NCBI GenBank assembly: GCA_002682825.1
Contig: NOKP01000021.1
Location: forward strand, 248,001-312,000
Direction: 5' to 3'
Source: Neonectria sp. B-13
Lineage: Eukaryota; Ascomycota; Sordariomycetes; Hypocreales; Nectriaceae
Length of the DNA stretch: 64,000 nt
Part shown: piece by piece, positions 22,440 to 32,277 of the stretch
Position numbering within the stretch: position 1 is the first letter of the stretch
Layout of the letters: each line of letters opens with the position of its first letter
The notes under the pieces: model-generated
The model's input: only the letters and a program-made list of their open reading frames with translations
Told to the model about the DNA's origin: nothing
Databases searched by the model: none
Program-made: the position numbers and the translations under genes

Positions 22440-24299
22440 TGCAGACAGTCGGGAGAGAGAGGCTTTCGACGAGACAGGAGAACAGCTGGGGAATAGTTGT
22501 GAGAGAAGCCTGTGGTCTAAGTCGTGATTCTGGGTGACGTCCCGGTGGAGGGGGTCGCGCGCGCGGGGAGTGGGGGAATGAAGCTCGAAATCGATGGCGG
22601 TTTTTCGGGGACCAAAACTCGAGATCTCGGACCGGTTCGGTTTTCGGACAAGGAGCAATTATTAATTGCGCGCGCGCGTCGCAGAGAAGATAGCGCAGAG
22701 AAGATAGGAGGACCCGGGGAAAAACAAAACGATCTGGGGAGAGTCAGTCACACCAGGGCAGTATGCCGTGCAAAAGAAAAGATATAAAGATCAACAGTCC
22801 ATGATGCAACCGTTTCAGTCACTTTTTTTCTTATTTTTCACAGGGTCCAGTCCAGATCGGCCGGCAGTTCAATCGTCATCACCATCGCCAAGGGTCCAGC
22901 CATGGCGGACCGGGTGGTGATGATTCATCATCAACGGCGTCGGAGCCCGGATGCGACCGAATGGGCAAGCGAGTTCCGCGACTGCGCCGGTTGTGAGTGG
23001 ACGGGGACGGACGAATACGCCATCAGCTAGGCCGCTTGCGCCATAGCACTTTGGGCGAAAGGGGACGGGTTGTTGAGGCACGTTGTCACTGATGAGGATG
23101 GTGGAGGAGGGACGGAAGAGAGAGAACCGAAGTAATTCACAGAGCGAGCTGCCATCTCTGAAGCGTCTGGCGGCTTTATTATGTGCAAGAGGGAGAAATC
23201 GAATTGTCTGGTCAGCAGGCTTACGAGGAGCACCTAGTAAGCCAGCTTGATGCAGCCGAGCCGACCAGATTACTGCACTGCACGCACTTCTGCAGGTCAT
23301 CCGTCACCATCACAGCTGGAGCGGCGCCCGTCACCAGTCGCCTGTCGCTTGTCGCCATCGCATCGGCTACGCTTCGCCTGTTCCGGACAGAAAACACAAT
23401 CAATCGACTCCGTTCCAATCTGCGTCCTATTTTCTACGCTCGTCTCCGTCTCCCGTCTCACGCCTTCTCGGATTATTCCGACTCCTATCCTTATTAACAC
23501 AAATCACCCCATTCATGGCACCATTGACTGGGGCGGCCAGGGACTGTAGATACAGCAACACGTTCAGTTCAACCTTGTGAAACCATTGCATTAAAAAGTC
23601 ATCCCGCGGAAAAGTGGTGAGTATCTGATATCTGAAGAGTCGAGTTTCATCCCATCCATCCCGTCCCATCCAAATTTGCTCCATTTCTCCAGAGCATTAG
23701 CCGTAGCATCCCAATCCCCCATCCCGTCCCATCCAAAACCCCAAGGGGAAAAAAACCCTAGGAAAAACACGTAAAGAAATCCCTTGCGCCGCACTTTCGT
23801 CATCCTGGTCCAAAACACCATAAGAGGTTTATCAGTCTCAACCTGCCCGCCTATCCTTGTCGTGCATAACCGCCGTTGCGCATGAGGTGGTTCCCCACAC
23901 CAAGGCCATCGAGAATGCCACTCCCATTGTTCCAGGGAGCTGCACTTGCATGCATGCTTCTGTTGTCTGCCGTCTGCAGGCCACGGGCGATGGACGTCGA
24001 GTGGCCCTTTCAGGTCCTGGCCCGTCCAGCATGCTTTGAGTGCCTGCCTCCTTGCTGACAACGGTTCATGCGTGCTTCGCTGGTACGAGTCGAGCAGGCA
24101 ACACACATGGCATGTGCCGAGGCCGTCTCACCGCTGCTGCTGTTGCGGGCGTAAGATCCCATGAAGCTATCGGATCCCGACGTGAGGCCAGAGCGCCGGC
24201 TCCCGATGTGAGGCTAGGGGCATCGGCCACCGATGTCACCTCAGGGGTCTAGAGACGCGTGAGGCCACGGCCCCGAGAGAAGCACCCTGATCATTCGGT
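22440..24299. other. Gene-free region with short repeats
   Basis: About 1.9 kb between ARA2 and the F-box gene. It contains a CG-alternating tract near 22667-22678, a direct repeat of a CCATCCCGTCCCATCC-type unit near 23660 and 23725, and repeated (G)AYGTGAGGC motifs at about 24178-24265. ORFs in the region run through these repeats and show no domains. The left part includes the ARA2 promoter. Confidence 0.45.
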
Positions 24300-26278
24300 T
24301 ATTATCAGACACTGGCCATGTGGCAAGGAATACTTACAATCGCACTGCAGGAATTGTCAGCAGGGGGTCATGCAAAAACGGTGGACAGTCAACTTACAAA
24401 CGATTCAGACGAGCCTTCGTTGTGCGTGAGGCAGTATCCGCCACAGCACTTTTTACAGACCTTCTGTGTACGCTGGATGCACTCATCGCACTGCCAGCAT
24501 CTTCGAGTTAGTCGATGCACTTTAACCAGATGAAACAAAACAAGCCCTGTGAGGGGAGATATTCTAGAGAGAGAGAGACTAACACTTCTACCGCATTCCC
24601 AGCAGCTTCGGGAGATTCGAGGCTGTTGTGGTTTCTCAAACGTCAGCGCAAAATGCCCAACGCACGGGAAAGGGAAATAGCCCGCTCCAAGAACAAGACA
24701 GTTTTTTGCCGTCACCCTTGGGAAGCATCACCGTGACAGCAAACAATGCATACAATTTCGAGGGGCCATCAGCGTGTTCCGCTTTGGTGTCGGGCGGCCC
24801 CGCGTCATCTGAATGACAATGACGATGCTCGTCTGGTCGATGATCCTTCGCCGATGGTGCATGGCTTACAGAGACCCTTTCGTACCTTGGATTTGGCAAA
24901 TGTCCACTCGGGCTGCTCCATGCTCATGCTCGAGCTCCGGCTCATGCTGTCGAGCGAGGTCCAGGCGCCGTCGTAGTCCACAATGACCACGTCCTGCTGC
25001 TGGTCGCGAGCACCCTGCATGTCCTGACCCTGGCTGGGGAATATCCCCTGTCCTGGGAGATAGTAGCACGACTCACACCACCACTTGTTGCAGCACACGC
25101 AGAAGCGCTCCGTGAGGCAGTCGCCGCATCGGGGAGTAAACGACTCGTGGCCGGGTCCCGGCGTCGTGGCCGCCTGCACCGACGACGACAGGATGGGCGG
25201 CGGCGCCAGCAGAGGGAGGCATGACGGGTGCGTCTCGTCTGGGTGCATCAGGCCCTCGGGCGCTTTGCCGCACGATGCGCACCCACCCACGGCGAAGGTG
25301 GCCATGGCCGGCCCGCAGCCAGACGGGTGGCCGTACGCATACACGGGCGAGTTTCGGTGTCGCGGGCCCTGGCACAGCACCGCGTCGAAGGCGATCAGCC
25401 CCTGGCACGCCTGCAGGCAGTTTGCCCAGTCCTGCTCCACGGGGTTGTTGACCATCCGGCCCTTCTTGAACCACCAGGACTCGCCCTCGGTCTGCAGCGA
25501 GACTGCCAAAGCCTGGTGGCTCTTGTGGTTCCACCCCGTGCCGACCGACTCCTCGGCGGCGGGAGCGGCCGTGATGCTGGCAGTGTCTTTGGACCCGAAA
25601 AAGTACAGGCCCTTGAGACGCGGCATGCCCTCAGGGCGGGAGCTGCGGCAGGCGTAGGTGAGGGCGGCGCGCAGCTTGCCCTGGTTCATGTGTTTGACAT
25701 CGCGGATGGATAGGAGGCGAACGTTGTATGTCGAGTCGTTGATGATTTCGTGGCACATTTCGGCCGTGACCGAAAGGCCGTCGAGGATCAGGGACTGGAC
25801 ATCGCGAAGAAGGTCCCGCTGTCGCAGGGTGGAGAAGACGCCTCTCAATGGACCGGAGTAGAAGCTATTCATTCAGTGTAAGCGGGGGAAGACAAAGGTA
25901 GGCAGAGCAATAAAAAGGGCAATTAAAACACATAAATAGCAGAGGGCATATAAGAACTTACTCATCCTCCGTCAGGTAGTCAATCAGCTGGGGATTGTGC
26001 CACACGAGGTCGTTGTTGTCAATCTCCTTGGCCTCGGGCTGCGCAGTCTTGACGTGGGTGAGGTCGAGGTGGCGGAAGACTCCGGGGGTCTGGTAGATGA
26101 GGTAGCGGAAGTCCCGGCAGGTGGCGGCGAGGCTCAGCAGACCAGACACTGGCAGGTACGGGATGGTATTGCGGAGGACGAGCGAGTTGCAGAGGACGTC
26201 GAAGAGGGTCAAGTCCGAGATCGATTCCGAGGGTTGGATCTCTACGCGCGTGTGGTCGTCGACAATAGCTTGGGTCAT
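24300..26278 (-). CDS. F-box-like protein with cysteine-rich C-terminus (3' exons uncertain)
   Basis: Predicted substrate receptor of an SCF ubiquitin ligase. Exon 1 (26278-25962) holds an F-box-like segment, YLPVSGLLSLAATCRDFRYL, about 65 residues in. A 96-nt intron (25961-25866 or 25865; GTAAGT...ATAG) joins EDDFYSGPLRG in exon 2. The middle part is leucine-rich, then come cysteine pairs: GGCASCGK, RCGDC, CVCCNKWWCESC. The reading frame can end at 24805. Alternatively a donor at 24885 (AAG/GTACGA) splices in phase to an exon near 24620-24585 with SCWEC, followed by an exon coding CWQCDECIQRTQKVCKKC and YCLTHNEG (about 24510-24400) and a GTAAGT donor. The downstream cysteine pattern strongly suggests these exons are real, but their exact joins and the stop are not resolved. 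Start ATG at 26278. Substrate unknown. Confidence 0.65.
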
Positions 26279-29200
26279 GTCAGGCTTCGAAGGGACCCAG
26301 GGAACGCAGGAACGGGGAAGAAAGGGCAACTATTAGAGTGAGCGACGGCCCTTCTCGTTGAAGGAGGGCGATCTAGGGAAAGGGGGGGTATTAAAAAATT
26401 TGGCTTGAAGGATGGAGGACAGAAAGACGAGTTTCGCAAAAGGTCGCGGACGAGGCTGCGAAGATATTCATTGCTGCTTGCCGCTTGCCAGCTCGACCGG
26501 GGACTAATAAGACATGGTGGGAAGGCACCTCAGGTTGCGCGACAAGGAAGCCCGAGCTCCAGGGGGTGTGTCTACTACTAGGGGGGGGGGGGCAAGGGTG
26601 GCGGGCCATTTGCTGGTGGGAATGGCATGGCATGGGACAGGTTTGGGCATGGGGGGGATGGGGGATGTGGGATAGGATGGATGGCATGGCATGGCACAGG
26701 TTGGGAATGGGATATGGCGTAGGATGTGCGATGGAGATGGTTGGGGGTTTCTTTTTGGAACGCCCCCCTCCTGCAGTGGGACATGATGGTATGGTAGGCT
26801 ATGAAAGAGTCGGGAGACTAGGAGCCATGATGCGTAGAGCCTGGGCGGATGACAGTACGATTATACGGAGGACGGACGCGAGAACGGAGTAGAGCGGACC
26901 GACCGCCAAAGGAAGCCCCGGCCGGACCGGAGAAGGACCAAAAAGCATACTACGTATACTATCTGGGCGTCATGAACCTGGGCGTCGGGGGGATTGTGGT
27001 TAGAGACGAGAGGGGGCGTTTGGACCGGGAAGGGGGTCGGCGCGCGGATGGCACGGGCGTGTGAGTCGCCCTGTTAGCTGTATGTATCTGGTGAGAGTAC
27101 GAGTGTGGTGTCGAGATCGGCCCGTGTGGTGGATGGAGCGCGGAGTAGGAGGTGTGGAGTTGTTGCGCGCTGCGTCTTTGCGTCTTTGTGACTCTTCCTT
27201 TTCCGTTTCCGTTCCCTTTTCCTTCTGTTGGGTCATTAATAACCAACTAGTCTAATGAGCCGGCGGCTGGTTCTAACGCCCATCTTCGCTTCCGAGGGAC
27301 CTGTCACATCTGCGTCTTATCGCACAGGCGCGCCATTCGAAGACGTTGAATGCCTCCAAGCTTGGGGGGGCGAATGGGTGGCCTAGACGTAATGCGATGA
27401 CGGTGCATGTTCCCCGTCCTTGTCTCTCATTTATGCTTTGGAGCATTGATGCTACTTATGTCCTGTCATGTCTCGTCTTGACTTGTTGTCTGTTCTTGGC
27501 TCGCCTTTCTCCTCTTTACCCCAGTCCATCGGCCCAGTCGTCCTGCAGGTCAGCCACAGTAATTCGTACTCGGTGCAGCAGCACCAACACCTTGATACGC
27601 AAAGTGCACCTCTTAGAGCAGAGCGACGCGAGGGGTCTAATCAAGGCGTGCTAGTTAGTGTCACATGTCGCTCTCCGGCGCCCGTGGGAGGGCGGACACC
27701 AAGCTGCGAGCCAAGATCAAGAGCGCTCATCCTTATGCCGGATTAGCGCCCTCGCCGCTCTTACTGCGCACTCGCGCCTCGCCTCGCTTCACCTCATCCT
27801 TCCAAGATCTCAATCGTATTATTACCGTAATTTATGTAACAAACTCATCAATAGGGGCGCTATACCGTCCATTCAACTGTGTCATCTTCGGGGAGTTCAG
27901 CATACCCGCGTAAAGCGCCTAGCTTCCACCAGATCAGATATGTTTGTCTCTGTGTCCTTTCCTCCCTCGCCAAGTACCGAGCCTCCGAGTGTAGCACCGA
28001 GTCTAGCCACCCAACTCCTCGGACATCAATGTATCCGCCCCGGCACTCTATTTGCGCTTCTCAACAAAGCCCCTTTATTTCTTTTCCTCGTACCACGTTG
28101 ACATCTTTACGGCAATCTTGCACGACAATCTGTGAACCAGCCAGGTGCCCCTTGACACCTCAACCCCGGTGGTGTGGAGGTCCGCGCCATCTCGTCTCGA
28201 CAAGCCACAACAACACGTAGCTCAGCTGCTGCTGTAGACTATGTCTTTCCCAGCACATTCGTCATCAACCTCTGTGCCGTGTATCTGATCGGCGGGAGGA
28301 GTCATGATGCCCGAGATATGGAACATGTCTAGCCAATCGTTCCATCTTCTGCTTGGGGGAGGCTTATGAGCTCCGCCCTTTGGCCACATCATCCACTAAT
28401 AGAGACACTCTTTGAGACAACAACTTCGGTAAGGAGGCCTGGGTCAGTCTCCAAAAGGAAAGACTCGAAACAGGTGGAAATGGCCAAGACAACTTCACAG
28501 CCTCAGACAGCCTCAGACAGCCAACACAAGGAACCACCTAGTTCCGATTATGCATAATACTGGCCCAAGACACGGCCATTTCTCAGAATCCCAGCCCGGT
28601 GGCAGAACAAGCAAGGGTCTCAATGGGCCAGCTTAAAAGCGGCGACACCCCACGCTGGCAATGTGGGAACATCTTGACCTGATCAACGTACCAGAATCCG
28701 GGGGGTCCGCTGCCGATCGAACCAAGCCCGGGCGAGTGGGGTCACGGCCGCCAGCCTGCAAGCCTGCAAGCCTCATCATGGCCCAAGCTGGCAAGCTGGC
28801 AAGCTGGATGGTGGTTGCTTGGTCCCCTTGTTTTGGAAGCTCGACCTGGATCATGATAGCTGGGCGGACCGGTGGTGGTGCCAGCTGGCTTCGGTTTTCT
28901 TCTTTGGGGGAGCATGCGTACGAGCGGTCAAGGGTCCTTGCTTTCGTCCTCGGTCAAGGGTGTCTTGGGCTCTGCTGGCGGTGCGTCGTCGTCATGTCAT
29001 GGTCGTGGCCCGAAGGTGGCTTTGCGTGCATCTGCGAATCTGTCTTGTTTCCTTTTTTGCGGGGAGATCTGGGCAAACCGTGAAAGACGACCGAGAAAAC
29101 CGGAGATTCATCCGTGGGATCGCCCGACGAAGATGCCAGATACGAGGAGGCGTGGCAGCGGCACAATGGCCACACAATTCAGTCCTGACCGCCATGAAGT

Positions 29201-30009
29201 AACCGCCGGGCCGCCGTCACATCGACCCCCAAGCTTTGTGACGAGTTGGGGTCGGATTTCTTCCCGGCCGCCGGCCCAACATGTCCGTTCTCGAGCGAAG
29301 GCTGCTTGCTGAGTGAGTCGGTAGGGCGAACGTCCTGGGGAGGTGTGGACGCGTTCCATCGGCTGCATCGGTTGAAACGGTCCCCATGATATCGCATATC
29401 GGCCTTGGTGCCTTAGTTCCGCCGCCCGCTTGCTGCCCGCTCCCGGTGCCGAGCTGCCAACGGTGTGCATGCCAGGGAGCCAGGGACATGCACAATGTCG
29501 TTGATGAGGAGCTATTCCCATTTCAATGCGCCTTGGGTTGGAGCTAAGGCAGCTCCCCAGTCCCTTCTGCGGTGCAGCTGTCTGTCTACCCGGTGGAGAT
29601 AAATTAGTCCGCCCCCACGTGCCCTCGGACCTTGTTCAAATCGGATGCGATTTTGAAAGAGACCTACCCTAGAGCTTGGCTAGACACGACCAGATCACGT
29701 GGTAGCGTGCCCCTCCATCGCAGTGATGCTTCCTGATGCAGGTAGAATATCGCCGAATCCGCTGACTGAGCATTGCCGCAGGCGGCAACACCGCGTGTTA
29801 TGACAACAAGAACAATTACCATTCGCCTTTCTCCCAAAACTCGGACTCAATCTCGCCCATGGCATGGAAAGGTCTCTACCAAATATCTCCGCTTATCTCG
29901 TCTCGCCGTTTCTAGCCCAATTTCGTCGCCCCGTACCCCACATCAACCATCTCTTTCGCCCTAAACACCAAGCAGCTGGAATCAAGGATTACTTTGTGCC
30001 CCAGACGCC
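26279..30009. other. Gene-free region (3.7 kb) between divergent genes
   Basis: Separates the divergent F-box gene (-) and UFD1-like gene (+). It contains a run of about twelve G at 26581-26592, ATGGCATGGCAT-type repeats at about 26620-26710, and short tandems near 28755-28810. Many short ORFs exist on both strands, but none shows a domain, a sensible splice partner or protein-like composition. The last 400 nt are C/T-rich, as expected of a promoter and leader. No tRNA found. Confidence 0.5.
26581..26592. repeat. Poly-G run
   Basis: Twelve consecutive G residues with further G runs within 100 nt; a likely site of length variation and possible G-quadruplex formation. Confidence 0.8.
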
Positions 30010-32277
30010 ATGGACGAACCGGCCCCCCTGCGCTGGTCGGAGTCGTTCCCGGTTCTCCACCCCTCCACCATTTCATCCAAGAATCTTCGCGGCGACAAGA
30101 TCCTTCTCCCCCAATCCGCCCTCGAGCAGCTCCTGAATGCTGCGCGATCCCGACCCCCAGCTTCTCCCGACCGCTTCGGCCACTACTCGTCTACCGTAAA
30201 TCGTCTAGATGACCCCGAGAGCTCCCATCAGCTTCCGAACCCTCTCATTTTCCGTCTTGTCAACCCGAAGAACAACAATGCCGTGTACGCCGGTATTCGG
30301 GAGTTTTCTGCTTCCGAAGGGGTGGTGGGCTTAAGTCCTTTCTTGACAGAAGCTCTGGGCATTGAAGACGGAGATTTCATTCCTGCTAGTCGTTCAGAAG
30401 TTACCGACCCCAGCGACCCAGCAGATGCCAACGGTCAGGAGATGGAACTCGACGGCGTCCAGGTCATGGTTCAGGCGCGTCAACTTCCAAAGGGAACATA
30501 TGTCCGCCTACGCCCCCTGGAGGCAGGCTACAACCCGGACGATTGGAAGCCGCTCCTCGAACGGCAGCTAAGAGATAGTTTCACAACCCTCAGCAAAGGC
30601 ACCATGTTGGCAGTCAAAGGCGTCCAGGGCGAGGAGTTTAAGCTACTCGTAGACAAGGTGGCCCCGGAGGGAGACGCCATCTGTGTTGTGGACACCGATC
30701 TGGAGGTGGACATTGAACCTTTAGATGAGGAGCAAGCCCGAGAGACGCTGAGGAGGATCATGACGAAAGGCGAGAGAGGGGCTGAGAATGGCAGCTCAGC
30801 GGGTGGCGAGATGGACATCTGGAAACCCGTCGAAGGACAGGTTTTATCAGGGGAATATGTCGACTATGTTCTTCCTTCGTGGAACCGATCACAGCCTCTG
30901 GTCGTCGAGCTGACTGTGGGTCAGAATACAGACGCGCTCGATCTGTTCGTCACTCCCAAGTCTTCTCAGCAGCGGGCACAGCCACGAGAGCTGGTTCATG
31001 TCTTTGGTGACTTTTCGCCTGCGACGGACGGCGTCAAGAGAGTATCCCTAGCTCCCTCGAACGTGGAGCTTGATGGTGCAGAGAAAATACTGGTCTCTGT
31101 ACACGGCTATAGCCATTCAGATGCTCCTGCAGACTCAGCAGCACCTATTCAGTTCACCCTCCGGGCCAAAGTCGCCATCCCAAATGACAGCGGTGCCGAA
31201 CCTGTTGGAGTCAATGGGGGCGACCACTCTTCCGACGACGCGCAGTGCAACAACTGCCTTCAATGGGTTCCCAAGCGGACAATGATTCTGCATGAGAACT
31301 TTTGTCGAAGAAACAACATCCTATGTCCTCATTGCAAGGCCGTCTTCAAAAAGGGTTCCCCTGAGTGGGATGAGCACTGGCACTGCGATAAGGACACCGC
31401 TCATGGAAATTCCGCTTTCAGTCGGATAAAGCACGACGACATCTTCCACACACATCGTCAATGTCCTTCTTGCGAGTTCTCCACCAACTCAATACCTGAC
31501 CTAGCGAGGCATCAGACGAGTGTCTGCCCGGGAAAGATCATTCTTTGTCGATTCTGTCACTTGGAAGTTCCTCAAGAGGGCGACCCGTTCAACCCGAGTC
31601 CCGAGGTGGTTCTGTCGGGCATGACGGCTCACGAGCTTGCTGATGGTGCTCGGACAACGGAGTGCCATCTCTGCAACAAGATTGTCCGCCTTCGGGACAT
31701 GGAAACGCACCTCAAGCATCACGAACTCGACAAAGTTTCTCGAGCGAAGCCTCCCATCTGCCGAAACGCCAACTGCGGGAGAACGCTGTATGGCGTAGGC
31801 TCTAGGGGGCAAGTCAAGCTGGGAGCACCACCAGGCCAAAGCTCCGGGAACGACATCGGGCTGTGCTCCATCTGCTTTGGGCCGCTGTATGTGAGCATGC
31901 ATGACCCGGAGGGTAAGGCACTGCGAAGGAGAATCGAGAGACGATACCTCGGGCAGATGATGACGGGCTGCGCCAAGGCGCACTGCGGAAACGAATGGTG
32001 CAAGACGGGGCGGTCGAACCTTGAGCTTGAAGCCAAGCCCTCCAGTGCTGCCGGTGTGCTACCGCTCGTCAAGCCACTTGTCGCTACCGTGGCGAACCTC
32101 TCAGAGCCACTGTACTTTTGCGTCGACGAGGCGAGCCAGAACAGCCGCAAGCTGGCGGAAATGATGACGGCGGAAGGTGTGTGGGATGTGGAATGGTGTG
32201 TGGCTGCCGCGGAGGCGGAAAAGGGGAATATGGACAGGATGAGGGATTGGTTACAGGCGTGGGCTCCGACGAGATAG
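30010..32277 (+). CDS. UFD1-domain protein with zinc fingers and AZUL-like C-terminus, 755 aa
   Basis: Ubiquitin-pathway protein of the Ufd1 superfamily; in the Cdc48 pathway Ufd1 binds ubiquitinated clients. Single exon. The N-terminal double-psi/UFD1 region (about residues 10-240) shows FPVLHPSTISSKNLRGDKI, LIFRLVN, ALGIEDGDF and LPKGTYVRLRPLEAGY. Residues about 412-530 carry spaced Cys/His pairs (CNNC, HENFC, CPHC, CPSC, CRFC) like TRAF/XIAP-associated zinc fingers. Another finger, ECHLCNK...HLKHH, is near 550. GCAKAHCGNEWCKTG near 653 resembles the AZUL zinc module of E6AP. Canonical Ufd1 is about 350 aa and lacks these fingers, so this is a distinct multidomain relative and not the orthologue. 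The ATG at 30010 is the first in frame with the UFD1 homology. Confidence 0.85.
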   Translation: MDEPAPLRWSESFPVLHPSTISSKNLRGDKILLPQSALEQLLNAARSRPPASPDRFGHYSSTVNRLDDPESSHQLPNPLIFRLVNPKNNNAVYAGIREFSASEGVVGLSPFLTEALGIEDGDFIPASRSEVTDPSDPADANGQEMELDGVQVMVQARQLPKGTYVRLRPLEAGYNPDDWKPLLERQLRDSFTTLSKGTMLAVKGVQGEEFKLLVDKVAPEGDAICVVDTDLEVDIEPLDEEQARETLRRIMTKGERGAENGSSAGGEMDIWKPVEGQVLSGEYVDYVLPSWNRSQPLVVELTVGQNTDALDLFVTPKSSQQRAQPRELVHVFGDFSPATDGVKRVSLAPSNVELDGAEKILVSVHGYSHSDAPADSAAPIQFTLRAKVAIPNDSGAEPVGVNGGDHSSDDAQCNNCLQWVPKRTMILHENFCRRNNILCPHCKAVFKKGSPEWDEHWHCDKDTAHGNSAFSRIKHDDIFHTHRQCPSCEFSTNSIPDLARHQTSVCPGKIILCRFCHLEVPQEGDPFNPSPEVVLSGMTAHELADGARTTECHLCNKIVRLRDMETHLKHHELDKVSRAKPPICRNANCGRTLYGVGSRGQVKLGAPPGQSSGNDIGLCSICFGPLYVSMHDPEGKALRRRIERRYLGQMMTGCAKAHCGNEWCKTGRSNLELEAKPSSAAGVLPLVKPLVATVANLSEPLYFCVDEASQNSRKLAEMMTAEGVWDVEWCVAAAEAEKGNMDRMRDWLQAWAPTR

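Noticed and set aside
28661..29202. Overlapping ORFs on both strands in the 26.3-30 kb gap
   Set aside because: Compositionally biased (Trp/Cys/Arg-rich or Ser/His-rich), run through short tandems, and show no splice-consistent extension or domain.
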